Of a stretch of DNA of 64,000 nt, positions 8,465 to 17,539 are shown piece after piece. The DNA is from Murimonas intestini (GTDB taxonomy: Bacteria; Bacillota; Clostridia; Lachnospirales; Lachnospiraceae). The notes under the pieces were generated by a model. The model worked only from the letters and a program-made list of their open reading frames with translations, was not told the origin of the DNA and ran no database searches. Position numbers and translations under genes: made by a program. Each line of letters begins with the position of its first letter. Within the stretch, counting starts at the first letter, position 1. Location: the NCBI GenBank assembly GCA_003148945.1, contig QGGY01000017.1, positions 1-64,000 of the forward strand. Reading direction: 5' to 3'.

Positions 8465-9709
8465 ATGGAATATTATGTGATTATCGGATGCGGCGCCGCA
8501 GGTATGGCAGCCGCCGAAAGACTCCGCAGACTGAAGCCTGACGCTTCTATAGTGATGGTATCAAAGGATGAGCACTCCCATTCCCGCTGTATGCTTCACA
8601 AATATCTGGGAGGAGAACGGGATGTGGAAGGACTTGCTTTCACTGATGAGGATTTTTTCGAAAAAAATCATATATACTGGAGCAGGGGACAGGCTGTAAA
8701 GCGCGTGGATACTGCCGCAAAAAAGGTTATTCTGGAAGACGGTGAGCTGGTATATGATAAACTGCTGATCGCGTCAGGGGCAGTATACTCTGTTCCGCCT
8801 ATCCCTAATTTCAGGACAGCTGATAACGTGTACGGCTTCAGGGATCTGAGCGATGCTGTGAAAATCAGGAAGGCAGTGGAGGAAAAGAATGCAAAGCATG
8901 TGTTTATCGTAGGATCAGGCCTTGTAGGACTGGACGTGGCATATGCTCTGCTGGAGCAGGGCGTAAAGGTCACGATTGCAGAGATGGCGGACAGGATCCT
9001 GCCTCTTCAGACTGATGCCACATCCGCGGGGGCTTATCAGGAGCTCTTTGAAAAAGCCGGAGCCAGCTTCAGGCTGGGTATCGGAGCAAGTGATTCAAAG
9101 GTAAATGATAAGAATGAGATCACTCATGTCATTTTGGCCAATGGAGAAGAAATACCATGTGATTTTGTTGTGGCAGCTGCCGGCGTGAGGCCGTGCATTG
9201 ATTTTCTGAAGGACAGCGGACTTGAGATGGAGAGATCCCTTAAGGTAAATGAATATCTCAGGACTTCAGACCCGGATGTCTATGCGGCAGGTGATGTGAC
9301 CGGCCTGTCAGGCATATGGCCAAATGCCATGGACCAGGGCAGAAAGGCTGCCATGAATATGGCAGGCATGCCTGTGGCGTATACCGACAGCTTCTGTATA
9401 AAAAATACAATCAATTTCTTCGGGCTGGCTATGCTCTCGGCAGGTGATATCGAACCAAAGGATGACAGCTGCCAGGTATACACAAAAGAGAGCAGGAGTG
9501 AGTATAAAAAGGCAATCGTGAAGGACGGCATTGTGACAGGGATCCAGCTTCAGGGGGACATTTCAGGAAGCGGATTTTGGCAGCATCTGATCAAGAATAA
9601 GATAGATATCTCCGGACTTCTGAAGGAAAAAAATATTTTTCATATCAGCTATGCGGATTTCTATGGACTGGATAGCACAGGGGAGTACATTTACAGCGGA
9701 CAGTGTTAA
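8465..9709 (+). CDS. FAD/NAD-dependent oxidoreductase of the CO dehydrogenase operon
   Basis: A 414-residue pyridine-nucleotide-disulfide-type flavoprotein. The N-terminal FAD fold begins YVIIGCGAAGMAAAE. A second nucleotide motif, VGSGLVGLDVAYAL, lies near residue 150. The C-terminal FAD-binding motif reads DPDVYAAGDVT near 275. The gene belongs to the nitrite/rubredoxin reductase-like group, and cooS-cooF-oxidoreductase is a recurrent arrangement, so it probably transfers CO-derived electrons to NAD(P)+. ATG 8465 was chosen over GTG 8462 because GGAGG lies 7 bases upstream. It ends the operon, followed by a terminator. Confidence 0.9.
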   Translation: MEYYVIIGCGAAGMAAAERLRRLKPDASIVMVSKDEHSHSRCMLHKYLGGERDVEGLAFTDEDFFEKNHIYWSRGQAVKRVDTAAKKVILEDGELVYDKLLIASGAVYSVPPIPNFRTADNVYGFRDLSDAVKIRKAVEEKNAKHVFIVGSGLVGLDVAYALLEQGVKVTIAEMADRILPLQTDATSAGAYQELFEKAGASFRLGIGASDSKVNDKNEITHVILANGEEIPCDFVVAAAGVRPCIDFLKDSGLEMERSLKVNEYLRTSDPDVYAAGDVTGLSGIWPNAMDQGRKAAMNMAGMPVAYTDSFCIKNTINFFGLAMLSAGDIEPKDDSCQVYTKESRSEYKKAIVKDGIVTGIQLQGDISGSGFWQHLIKNKIDISGLLKEKNIFHISYADFYGLDSTGEYIYSGQC

Positions 9710-9753
9710 TTTACCGGAACAGCACAAGGCTGGAATGCAGCAATTAATCAGAC

Positions 9754-9792
9754 AGGCGGTATGGCATTTGCGGATGCCATACCGCCTTTATG
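9754..9792 (+). terminator. Terminator of the CO dehydrogenase operon
   Basis: The arms AGGCGGTATGGCAT and ATGCCATACCGCCT form a nearly perfect stem with a short loop, followed by TTAT. Confidence 0.85.
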
Positions 9793-9837
9793 TGCTGCTA
9801 AACAGTAAATCCTGGCGGATATTGCGAAAAAAATTAC

Positions 9838-9865
9838 TTGCATATTGCGGTCACTATATTATAAT
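9838..9865 (+). promoter_or_regulatory. Sigma-A promoter for folC
   Basis: TTGCAT (9838-9843) and a perfect TATAAT (9860-9865) with a 16-base spacer. Confidence 0.6.
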
Positions 9866-9918
9866 AGGAAAAGGGCAGGAAAACCTGCACAGGTGCCAAA
9901 AGGCATAAAACGAAAGAA

Positions 9919-11229
9919 ATGGTGATGACATTGAATTACGAAGAAGCAGTGGAATATATTTTAAGTGTTCCAAAGTTTACTAAAAAAAATAAATTAGAGA
10001 ATACTGTTGAATTGATGGAGCGTCTTGGACGGCCGGACAGGAATCTGAAGATCATCCATGTGGCAGGGACGAATGGCAAGGGCAGCGTGTGTGCTTTTCT
10101 GTCTTCTATACTTGTGAGATCGGGCAGAAGGACAGGCCTGTTTACATCGCCCCACCTTGTGAAGATAAATGAGCGTTTCCAGATAGATAATGAGCCGATC
10201 AGCGATGAAGAATTCCTCAGTGCATATATGAAGGTGCAGGCGGCTGTAAAAGGCATGCTGGAGGAAGGTTTCCCGCATCCCACTTATTTTGAACTGCTGT
10301 TTGCGTTATCTATGACAGCATTTGAGAAGGCAGGTGTGGAATATGTGGTTCTGGAGACAGGACTTGGGGGAAGGCTGGACGCGACAAATACAATTGAGCA
10401 TCCGGCAGCCGTGGTGATCACATCCATCAGTCTGGACCATACGGAGATCCTGGGAGATACAGTAGAAAAGATCGCATGGGAAAAGGCAGGGATCATCAAG
10501 CCGGGGGTACCGGTCATATACGATGCAGGGGATGAAAGGGCAGCAGAGGTGATTGAGAAACGTGCTGCACAATTAGGCTGTGAGACTGTCCCGCTGCGCC
10601 GAAAGATGTATGAAATTTTAGTAAATACCGATAAAAGCATTGATTTTTGCCTGCATTATGGGTATTATGAGAATGTTAAAGTCACAGTTCCTTACCTGGC
10701 AGAATACCAGGTAGTGAACAGTTCTCTGGCTCTGCTGGCTGTGGAGACATTTGATAAAGAGCATGATATCCCGCTTCAGGTAAGACTTGAAGGGATACAA
10801 AATACTGCCTGGCAGGGACGTATGGAGACAGTCATGCCGGGGGTGGTCCTAGACGGCGCCCACAATGCGGCAGGTGTGCAGGAGTTTGTGAAAACAGTAC
10901 AGAGGCTGCAGGAAAACAGGCGGGTTGTAATACTGTTCTCGGCTGTTGCAGAAAAGAATTATGAAAAGATGATTGAGACAATATGCAGAAGTACCAGGCC
11001 ATCTGCTGTCGTAGTGACACAGATTGACAATGACAGGGTCGTACCTGTTCAGAAGCTTTCAGAAATCTTCAGGAAATATACAGATGCTCCGGTGACACCT
11101 GTGGAGGTGATCGAAGATGCGTTTGAGGAGGCCCTGAAGGAAAAACAGGATGGTATGCTGTTCTGTGTCGGTTCCCTCTACCTGGTAGGGGAGCTGAAAA
11201 GTGTGATAAGGAGACGTACACATGATTAA
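9919..11229 (+). CDS. folC: Folylpolyglutamate synthase / dihydrofolate synthase
   Basis: A 436-residue Mur-ligase-like enzyme that adds glutamate to folates, and often to dihydropteroate. The P-loop HVAGTNGKGS appears near residue 50, the central region LETGLGGRLDATN near 145, and DGAHNAAG near 313 marks the C-terminal ligase domain. The length is normal. The start is uncertain among ATG 9919, ATG 9925 and TTG 9931, because none has a strong ribosome site. A small gene overlaps its last codons by 8 bases and is probably translationally coupled. Confidence 0.94.
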   Translation: MVMTLNYEEAVEYILSVPKFTKKNKLENTVELMERLGRPDRNLKIIHVAGTNGKGSVCAFLSSILVRSGRRTGLFTSPHLVKINERFQIDNEPISDEEFLSAYMKVQAAVKGMLEEGFPHPTYFELLFALSMTAFEKAGVEYVVLETGLGGRLDATNTIEHPAAVVITSISLDHTEILGDTVEKIAWEKAGIIKPGVPVIYDAGDERAAEVIEKRAAQLGCETVPLRRKMYEILVNTDKSIDFCLHYGYYENVKVTVPYLAEYQVVNSSLALLAVETFDKEHDIPLQVRLEGIQNTAWQGRMETVMPGVVLDGAHNAAGVQEFVKTVQRLQENRRVVILFSAVAEKNYEKMIETICRSTRPSAVVVTQIDNDRVVPVQKLSEIFRKYTDAPVTPVEVIEDAFEEALKEKQDGMLFCVGSLYLVGELKSVIRRRTHD

Positions 11230-11368
11230 TTTTGACGAGGAACTGAAAAAATTTCAGCCCAGTCTGGATGTAAATGAGGCGGAGGACGCTATTTATAACC
11301 AGGATCTGACAGATATCACAGATGTCTTAAGGGAACTGCTGAAAGAAGAAAAGAACAAGAAGAAATAA
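11222..11368 (+). CDS. Small conserved-looking hypothetical protein overlapping folC
   Basis: A 48-residue frame starting with ATG inside the last codons of folC (overlap 8 bases) and ending 10 bases before the next gene. It begins MINFDEELKKFQPSLDV and ends with a lysine-rich, probably helical tail. Its composition is protein-like and the tight junctions on both sides suggest a real gene in a folC-TPR operon. A ribosome site is only weakly visible (GGAGACG in folC). Function unknown. Confidence 0.6.
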   Translation: MINFDEELKKFQPSLDVNEAEDAIYNQDLTDITDVLRELLKEEKNKKK

Positions 11369-11378
11369 GGGGAATTCT

Positions 11379-13028
11379 ATGAAATGTATATATTGTGGAA
11401 CCCCTTTGTCCGGAATTGACTATTGTACAGGATGCGGGGCGGACGTCTCTTTGCAGAAGCAGATCATCCGAATATCCAACAGACTGTATAATGAGGGGCT
11501 TGAGAAGGCCAGTATCAGGGATCTGTCAGGGGCGATCGTATGCCTGAGAAGAAGCCTTAAGTTTAATAAAGAAAATATTGCGGCGCGTAACCTGCTGGGT
11601 CTTGTGTATTTTGAGACGGGCGAGGTGGTTTCAGCCCTTTGTGAATGGGTCATCAGCAAGAATATGAATGTGCCTGGGAATGTGGCGGATATCTACATAG
11701 AGAAGCTGCAGGCAAATAAAAACAAGCTGGATATTATCAACCAGACTATACGCAAGTACAACCAGGCTCTGGTGTACTGCCATCAGGACAATGAGGATAT
11801 GGCTGTCATCCAGCTGAAAAAAGTGCTGGTCCAGAACCCGAAGCTGATAAAAGGATACCATCTTCTGTCGCTGCTGTACCTGAAACGTCAGGAATACGAA
11901 AAGGCGAGGAAGCTGCTTAAAAAGGCAGCCAGGATCGATGCCACCAATACGACCACCCTCCGTTATCTGCGTGAAGTGGAAGAGATGACAGGCGTTGGGA
12001 CAAGCCTGGAGGATAAGAAAAAGCGGTATGCCAAGGAAAAGGTAAATAAGCTGACAGGTACTACCACATACATGAGCGGTAATGAGACGATCATACAGCC
12101 GGCTACTTTCAGGGACAGCTCTACAGTGGCTACGTTTCTGAATATCTTCCTGGGGCTTCTTCTGGGAGGTGCGATCGTATGGTTCCTTGTGGTGCCTTCC
12201 ACGAAACAGAGTATATACCAGGATGCCAACCAGCAGATAACAGATGCAAATTCTAAAATGGCTTCCCAGGCTGCCCAGGTATCAGGCCTTAATAAGGAAA
12301 TTGAGGATTATAAGGCAAAGGTTGAAGAGGCTCAGAAAACCATGGATGCAGCTGATACGAAGGCTCAGTCCTATGAGAAAATACTGGAGGCTGCCAACAA
12401 ATATCTGGCGGAGGACCAGGCGGGCGCCGCACAGTCACTGGGAGAAGTAGACGCTGATTCCATGACGGGAGCCGGGAAAGATCTGTACGATACACTGAAC
12501 ACAGGTCTGAAGACTTACATGTATTCTACATTTACAAATGCAGCTGATACGGCATATGTAGCGGGAGACTATGCGACAGCCATAGAAAACTATCAGAAGG
12601 CCGTAGAGGCTGATCCTGATCAGGAATATGCCCTGTATTTCCTGGGACATGCTTATTACAACAGCGGAGACACTGCAAATGCCAATAAGACCTTTAAGGA
12701 ATATATGGAAAAATTCCCCGGAAGTGAAAGGGCGTCTGAGGTACAGACATACATCAGCGATGCAGCAACAGGTGCTGCGGGCGGAACTACCGGAGGGACA
12801 GCAGGCCAGGGCATAATGCCGAACGGAGATACTGGAGTCACTGCAGGTCAGGATGGAAACGGTACGAATGCAGGTACAGATACAGGCGCACCGGCGGGAG
12901 ACGGCGCAGCGGGAACTGACGGAAGCGGAATGGGAACAGGAACCGGGGACGGCACCGGAGGAGAATACCAGGGAAACGGCAGCGACGCAGACGGAACAGG
13001 TGATGGTATGGATTATACTGCAGGATAA
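11379..13028 (+). CDS. Zinc-ribbon and TPR membrane protein
   Basis: A 549-residue protein. The N-terminal MKCIYCGTPL...YCTGCG is a zinc ribbon. TPR-like helices follow (about 30-205), then one transmembrane helix (about 252-272, FLGLLLGGAIVWFLVV). After it come a coiled coil (about 280-335) and a second TPR pair (about 385-450, including YATAIENYQKAVEADPDQE). The tail (about 465-549) is rich in Gly, Thr and Asp. The topology is probably a cytoplasmic N-terminus and an extracytoplasmic C-terminal TPR region. Similar proteins in related bacteria have no assigned role; a scaffold or envelope function is a guess. The ribosome site is AAGGGG, and a terminator follows. Confidence 0.85.
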   Translation: MKCIYCGTPLSGIDYCTGCGADVSLQKQIIRISNRLYNEGLEKASIRDLSGAIVCLRRSLKFNKENIAARNLLGLVYFETGEVVSALCEWVISKNMNVPGNVADIYIEKLQANKNKLDIINQTIRKYNQALVYCHQDNEDMAVIQLKKVLVQNPKLIKGYHLLSLLYLKRQEYEKARKLLKKAARIDATNTTTLRYLREVEEMTGVGTSLEDKKKRYAKEKVNKLTGTTTYMSGNETIIQPATFRDSSTVATFLNIFLGLLLGGAIVWFLVVPSTKQSIYQDANQQITDANSKMASQAAQVSGLNKEIEDYKAKVEEAQKTMDAADTKAQSYEKILEAANKYLAEDQAGAAQSLGEVDADSMTGAGKDLYDTLNTGLKTYMYSTFTNAADTAYVAGDYATAIENYQKAVEADPDQEYALYFLGHAYYNSGDTANANKTFKEYMEKFPGSERASEVQTYISDAATGAAGGTTGGTAGQGIMPNGDTGVTAGQDGNGTNAGTDTGAPAGDGAAGTDGSGMGTGTGDGTGGEYQGNGSDADGTGDGMDYTAG

Positions 13029-13040
13029 TACCTCGGAGCG

Positions 13041-13075
13041 GAGGACGTGTACAGAAAATGTATGCGTCCTTTTTT
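13041..13075 (+). terminator. Terminator after the TPR gene
   Basis: The arms AGGACG and CGTCCT with inner TA pairing enclose a short loop and run into TTTTTTA. Confidence 0.8.
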
Positions 13076-13172
13076 ATCTCTCAGAAAGTGCTTTCTGTCA
13101 GGTAAACGCTCAACGCCGGGGGAGGCAAAAAAGCACAGGGGAGATCTGCGGTACAAGAAAAAGAGAGGGGAC

Positions 13173-13514
13173 ATGGCAATGGAAGGTGGTTATAAGATTC
13201 GGGAAAGAAATCTGACAGTGGAGATGCCGGCGGAGATCGATCATCACAGCGCACAGCATATCACTTCAAATATTGATTATCTCATAGAAGCAAATGGGAT
13301 CAGAAGCATCGTTTTTGATTTTAACAGGACATCTTTTATGGACAGCTCAGGGATAGGCATTTTGTTGGGCAGATATAAGAAAATGAACTACGCGGGGGGC
13401 AAGGTGATGGTGATAAGGGCAAACCCGTCCATCAGAAAAATACTGACATTTTCAGGAGTGACAAAAATTATGGATGTCTATGAAGGGCTGCCGGAGCAGT
13501 CCGACCGAATCTAA
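13173..13514 (+). CDS. spoIIAA: Anti-sigma-F factor antagonist SpoIIAA
   Basis: A 113-residue STAS-domain protein that releases sigma F from SpoIIAB in the forespore. The phospho-acceptor region FMDSSGIGILLGRYK places Ser58 exactly where the Bacillus protein is phosphorylated. ATG 13173 was chosen: it follows GAGAGGGG and gives the usual family length. Upstream in-frame codons read through non-coding sequence. It heads the spoIIAA-spoIIAB-sigF operon. A small palindrome, CAGAAAG-TG-CTTTCTG, sits upstream at 13082-13097. No sigma-H promoter could be placed with confidence. Confidence 0.96.
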   Translation: MAMEGGYKIRERNLTVEMPAEIDHHSAQHITSNIDYLIEANGIRSIVFDFNRTSFMDSSGIGILLGRYKKMNYAGGKVMVIRANPSIRKILTFSGVTKIMDVYEGLPEQSDRI

Positions 13515-13526
13515 GGGGGGAGAACA

Positions 13527-13973
13527 ATGGGGATTTCAAATGAAATGAGGCTGGAATTTGACAGCAGGTCATGTAATGAAGGATTTGCCAGGGTATCAGT
13601 GGCGGCATTTATGACGCAGCTGAACCCGACGCTGGAAGAAGTGGCGGATGTGAAGACTGCCCTCTCAGAGGCTGTCACGAATTCAATCGTACACGGTTAC
13701 GAGGGGGCAATTGAGAAAATAGTTGTGGAATGCCGCATAGAGGATGATACCTTTTGTGTGGACGTGACAGACCACGGAATAGGGATTGAAAATATTGAGC
13801 AGGCAATGGAGCCGCTGTTTACAACAAAGCCTGACTCTGAGCGGTCAGGGATGGGATTTGCCTTCATGGAGGCTTTTATGGATTCCATAGAAGTGACTTC
13901 AAAACCAAATGAGGGCACTAAGGTCTCCATGAAAAAGAAAATAGGCTGTGGGAAGAGCAAGTTCGAAAGGTGA
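13527..13973 (+). CDS. spoIIAB: Anti-sigma-F factor, serine kinase SpoIIAB
   Basis: A 148-residue GHKL-type kinase that binds sigma F and phosphorylates SpoIIAA. The N-box SEAVTNSIVHGY, the G1 box DHGIGI and the G2 box SGMGFAFM are all present, so the ATP site is intact. It lies 12 bases after spoIIAA with a GGGGGGAG ribosome site and 12 bases before sigF, the standard operon order. Confidence 0.97.
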   Translation: MGISNEMRLEFDSRSCNEGFARVSVAAFMTQLNPTLEEVADVKTALSEAVTNSIVHGYEGAIEKIVVECRIEDDTFCVDVTDHGIGIENIEQAMEPLFTTKPDSERSGMGFAFMEAFMDSIEVTSKPNEGTKVSMKKKIGCGKSKFER

Positions 13974-13985
13974 AAGGATGGGCAG

Positions 13986-14702
13986 ATGGATCAGACCCTT
14001 AGGTTAATTGAGAGATCTCACCAGGGGGATAAAGATGCCAGAGAAGAACTTGTAGAAAAAAATATGGGGCTTGTGTACAGTATAGTGAGAAGATTCGCCG
14101 GACGGGGGCATGAGATGGAGGACCTTGTCCAGATAGGGAGCATTGGGCTTATTAAGGCGATAGATAAATTTGACATGTCCTACGACGTGAAGTTCTCCAC
14201 CTACGCTGTTCCCATGATAGCGGGGGAAATCAAGAGGTTTTTAAGGGATGACGGCATGATAAAAGTCAGCCGAACCTTAAAGGAGACAGCCTGCAAGGCA
14301 TATATGACAAAAGAAGCGCTGGAAAAAAGAATGGGCAGGGAGCCCACAGTTGAAGAGATATCCATGGAGATCGGGGCAACAAGAGAAGATATCATACTTG
14401 CCATGGAATCTGCCGCGGAGGTGGAGTCGCTGTACCAGACGATCTATCAGGGGGACGGCAACGCCATATTTTTAATGGATAAGATTGAAGAAAAAGAAAA
14501 TAGAAATGAAGAGCTTTTAAACCATATGATGCTTTCGGAGGTTCTGGATACACTGACCGGGGAGGAGAGGAAACTGATACATCTGCGGTATTTTGAAGAT
14601 AAAACACAGACGCAGGTGGCACAGGTGATGGACATGTCTCAGGTACAGGTTTCAAGAATGGAAAAGAAAATATTGACAAAGATGCGGGGAAGGATTTCAT
14701 AA
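13986..14702 (+). CDS. sigF: Sporulation sigma factor SigF
   Basis: A 238-residue sigma-70-family factor that directs early forespore transcription. Region 2 includes GLVYSIVRRFAGRGHEMEDL and GLIKAIDKFD. Region 3 lies in the middle, and region 4 ends with TQTQVAQVMDMSQVQVSRM, the -35-recognising helix-turn-helix. Length and operon position match SpoIIAC. The start follows GAAAGGATG. The spoVA genes begin about 70 bases later; they are classically read by sigma G. Confidence 0.97.
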   Translation: MDQTLRLIERSHQGDKDAREELVEKNMGLVYSIVRRFAGRGHEMEDLVQIGSIGLIKAIDKFDMSYDVKFSTYAVPMIAGEIKRFLRDDGMIKVSRTLKETACKAYMTKEALEKRMGREPTVEEISMEIGATREDIILAMESAAEVESLYQTIYQGDGNAIFLMDKIEEKENRNEELLNHMMLSEVLDTLTGEERKLIHLRYFEDKTQTQVAQVMDMSQVQVSRMEKKILTKMRGRIS

Positions 14703-14770
14703 CTTCCCCGTATATTTTTGGCCTAAAATCAAATAATAGTTAAAAATGATGAAAAAAGGAAGTGATCATA

Positions 14771-14932
14771 ATGTATAAGAAAAAAATACTGGCTTGCCTG
14801 ACAGCTGTGCTGATGCTGGCTCTTGTCATCGGTATATTTTATTATGCTTCATATGTCCAGAAAAATAACCATGAAGCAGGGGGAACTTTTGTAAAAGCTT
14901 TCGGACAGAAAACTGAGGAGTGCTGTTTATGA
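14771..14932 (+). CDS. Small membrane or secreted peptide between sigF and spoVAA
   Basis: A 53-residue frame, MYKKKILACLTAVLMLALV..., with a positively charged start and one hydrophobic helix (about 6-26), then a polar tail. It could be a membrane-anchored or signal-peptide-bearing product. GGAAGTG lies 7 bases upstream. Its TGA overlaps the ATG of spoVAA (ATGA), a sign of translational coupling, so I infer a role or expression linked to sporulation. No family recognised. Confidence 0.65.
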   Translation: MYKKKILACLTAVLMLALVIGIFYYASYVQKNNHEAGGTFVKAFGQKTEECCL

Positions 14933-15561
14933 CAAATGATACTCTTTACCTGAACATTGACCAAAATGTAGAAGTCCATGACACTACTGTATACCTGAAG
15001 GATATCGCCCAGCTGGACTGCAGCAATAAATCACTCGAAAACCGCATCAGGGCCCTGAAATTTCCTGATGCGGTCAAAGGAAGGCCGGGCAGGTATGTAC
15101 ACTCAGTGATGGAGATAATAGCGCTGATCCATCAGGATTTCCCAAGTCTGGAAGTAAACAATATTGGCGAACCTGAATTTATCATTACACTGCAGAAGAA
15201 AAAGCAGCATGGGACGGCTATGGACTGGCTGAAGACAGCCTTTGTCTGTTTCCTTATGTTTTTTGGGGCAGCCTTCTCCATCATGACATTTAATAATGAT
15301 GTAAGCATCACTGATCTGTTCGCCCAGCTCTTTGAACAGTTCACAGGGCGCGCGTCAGACGGCTTTACCATTCTGGAGCTTTCTTATTCTATAGGCGTAG
15401 GGCTTGGCATCCTTATCTTTTTTAACCACTTTGCCGGAAGGAAACTCACGGCAGACCCGACTCCCCTGGAAGTCCAGATGAGAAAATATGAGGATGATAT
15501 AAATAAGACACTGCTGGAATCCAGCAACCGCAAACCTGATAAGGAAAAGCGGAAAGAATAG
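14929..15561 (+). CDS. spoVAA: Stage V sporulation protein AA
   Basis: A 210-residue member of the SpoVA complex, which moves dipicolinic acid through the inner spore membrane. The N-terminal half is soluble (TLYLNIDQNVEVHDTTVYLKD). Two transmembrane helices follow (about 97-117 and 145-167), and the C-terminus is charged. ATG 14929 was chosen over GTG 14920: GAGGAG is 8 bases upstream and the start overlaps the preceding stop codon. It is first of five spoVA genes in order. Confidence 0.93.
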   Translation: MTNDTLYLNIDQNVEVHDTTVYLKDIAQLDCSNKSLENRIRALKFPDAVKGRPGRYVHSVMEIIALIHQDFPSLEVNNIGEPEFIITLQKKKQHGTAMDWLKTAFVCFLMFFGAAFSIMTFNNDVSITDLFAQLFEQFTGRASDGFTILELSYSIGVGLGILIFFNHFAGRKLTADPTPLEVQMRKYEDDINKTLLESSNRKPDKEKRKE

Positions 15562-15594
15562 ATCTGTTTGAGAGAATGAAGGGAGGAATGCCGG

Positions 15595-16008
15595 GTGTTG
15601 GTGCAGGTTTTAATGGGAATCATTGGATTAAGCAGCGGGTTTGTCGTTGCAGGGGGAGTCATAGCGCTGGTAATAGGCCTGGGGATAGTCACAAGATATG
15701 TGGGCATCACACATACAGGAGAGTATCTCTGGCTCTATGAGGATATTATTCTCCTGGGAGGCATTTTTGGCGTGCTTCTGACAGTATACAATATCCATGT
15801 GCCGTTCGGCGCCGCAGGGCTGGCTCTCCTTGGCATTGGAGCCGGCATATATGTGGGAGGATGGATACTTGCGCTGGCTGAGATTGTGAATATCTTCCCG
15901 ATCATGGCCAGGAGGATTGGCCTGGTCAAAGGCATGAGTCTGGTGATTATTTTTATGGCAGCCGGAAAAATATTAGGAAGCCTGCTGCATTTTTATATGC
16001 GGTGGTAA
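15595..16008 (+). CDS. spoVAB: Stage V sporulation protein AB
   Basis: A 137-residue membrane protein with four or so hydrophobic helices, for example GLSSGFVVAGGVIALVIGLG and LALLGIGAGIYVGGWIL. It partners SpoVAA in the dipicolinate channel. A GTG start at 15595 follows GGGAGG with 8 bases of spacing; TTG and GTG codons 1 and 2 triplets later are alternatives. The stop lies 11 bases before spoVAC. Confidence 0.92.
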   Translation: MLVQVLMGIIGLSSGFVVAGGVIALVIGLGIVTRYVGITHTGEYLWLYEDIILLGGIFGVLLTVYNIHVPFGAAGLALLGIGAGIYVGGWILALAEIVNIFPIMARRIGLVKGMSLVIIFMAAGKILGSLLHFYMRW

Positions 16009-16019
16009 TGGAGGTACTT

Positions 16020-16487
16020 ATGGCAGATATTTTAAAAGAAAAGAAGAACCAACAGTATAATGAATACGTAAAGCAGGTGACACCCACGCACAGCCTGCCA
16101 ATGAACATGCTCAAGGCATTTGTCACAGGCGGGATCATATGTGTGATCGGACAGTTCCTGCTGAATTACTGCGGCAGCCTGGGGCTGGACAAAGACACAT
16201 CAGGAGGATGGACATCTATGATCCTTGTACTTCTGAGCGTTATCCTGACAGGATTTGGCATCTATCCCAAGCTGGCTAAGTTCGGCGGTGCAGGGACACT
16301 TGTGCCTATCACAGGGTTTGCCAATTCAGTGGCAGCGCCTGCAATTGAGTTCCAGAAAGAGGGACAGGTATTCGGGATAGGATGCAAGATATTCACTATC
16401 GCCGGTCCTGTGATCCTCTACGGAGTGTTCACAAGCTGGCTGGTGGGCCTTATCTACTGGCTGCTTAAAGCGGTCCATGTTTTATGA
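16020..16487 (+). CDS. spoVAC: Stage V sporulation protein AC
   Basis: A 155-residue membrane protein with several helices after a polar start (MADILKEKKNQQYNEYVK). The family is proposed to act as the mechanosensitive part of the dipicolinate channel. Typical segments are GGIICVIGQFLLNYCG and GFGIYPKLAKFGGAGTLVPI. ATG 16020 has ATGGAGG upstream. It is followed by spoVAD after 24 bases. Confidence 0.95.
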   Translation: MADILKEKKNQQYNEYVKQVTPTHSLPMNMLKAFVTGGIICVIGQFLLNYCGSLGLDKDTSGGWTSMILVLLSVILTGFGIYPKLAKFGGAGTLVPITGFANSVAAPAIEFQKEGQVFGIGCKIFTIAGPVILYGVFTSWLVGLIYWLLKAVHVL

Positions 16488-16511
16488 TAACTAATTGAGA
16501 GGTGATAATAA

Positions 16512-17522
16512 ATGAGCCAGATTTGTGGAATGTCGAGTATTCAGTTCGACAAGGCGCCGCATATTATAAGCGCGGCATCAGTTGTAGGAAAAAAGGAGGG
16601 GGAAGGCCCTCTTGGAAAGCTTTTTGATCTGGTGGGGGATGATCCCATGTTTGGAGAGGACAACTGGGAGAAGGCAGAGAGCACGCTGCAGAAAGAAGCA
16701 GCCCAGATGGCTCTGGGGAAGGCAGGACTGCTGCCCACACAGATCAGATACCTGTTTGCAGGCGATCTTCTGGGACAGCTTATAGCTACCTCCTTCGGGG
16801 TGGTGGATATGAACATTCCCATGTTCGGGCTCTATGGAGCCTGTTCAACCTGCGGGGAATCCCTGTCTCTGGGAGCTATGGCAGTGGCGGCAGGATACGG
16901 TGACTATGTGCTGGCCCTTACATCCAGCCACTTCGCCAGTGCGGAGAAACAGTTTCGGTTTCCCCTGGAATACGGAAACCAGCGTCCCCTTGCAGCTACC
17001 TGGACCGTCACGGGAAGCGGGGCCTTTGTACTTGCCCCCAAGGGAGGAAAAGCCAGGATTACTGGCGTGACCACCGGAAAGGTCGTGGATTTTGGCGTCA
17101 AAGATTCTATGAATATGGGTGCGTGTATGGCTCCGGCTGCCTGTGACACTATTTATCAGAACTTCATGGACTTTAACAGGCAGCCGGAGGATTATGATAA
17201 GATCATTACCGGGGACCTGGGATATGTGGGGCAGAAGATATTGATTGACCTGCTGAAGGAAAAGGGATTTGATATCAGTAAGGTGCATACAGACTGCGGC
17301 ATAGAGATATATGACCAGCAGACCCAGGATACACATTCAGGCGGCAGCGGATGCGGATGTTCAGCAGTAACACTTGCTGCCATGATACTTCCTAAGATAG
17401 AGAAAGGGAGCTGGAAGCGGGTGCTTTTTGTTCCCACAGGCGCGCTGCTCTCTACTGTCAGCTTTAATGAAGGCCAGAGTGTGCCCGGGATAGCCCACGG
17501 TGTTGTCATAGAGCACTGCTGA
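16512..17522 (+). CDS. spoVAD: Stage V sporulation protein AD
   Basis: A 336-residue soluble protein with a thiolase-like fold that binds dipicolinic acid at the spore membrane. Recognisable stretches include GACSTCGESLSLGAMAVAAGYGD and GGSGCGCSAVTLAAM. Length is normal, the start follows GAGGTGAT, and the gene lies between spoVAC and spoVAE as expected. Confidence 0.96.
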   Translation: MSQICGMSSIQFDKAPHIISAASVVGKKEGEGPLGKLFDLVGDDPMFGEDNWEKAESTLQKEAAQMALGKAGLLPTQIRYLFAGDLLGQLIATSFGVVDMNIPMFGLYGACSTCGESLSLGAMAVAAGYGDYVLALTSSHFASAEKQFRFPLEYGNQRPLAATWTVTGSGAFVLAPKGGKARITGVTTGKVVDFGVKDSMNMGACMAPAACDTIYQNFMDFNRQPEDYDKIITGDLGYVGQKILIDLLKEKGFDISKVHTDCGIEIYDQQTQDTHSGGSGCGCSAVTLAAMILPKIEKGSWKRVLFVPTGALLSTVSFNEGQSVPGIAHGVVIEHC

Positions 17523-17539
17523 AATGGAGGAAAAGGAAT

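Noticed and set aside
14703-14770. Sigma-G promoter for the spoVA genes
   Set aside because: Some matching pieces can be found, but spacing and sequence are too poor for a confident call.
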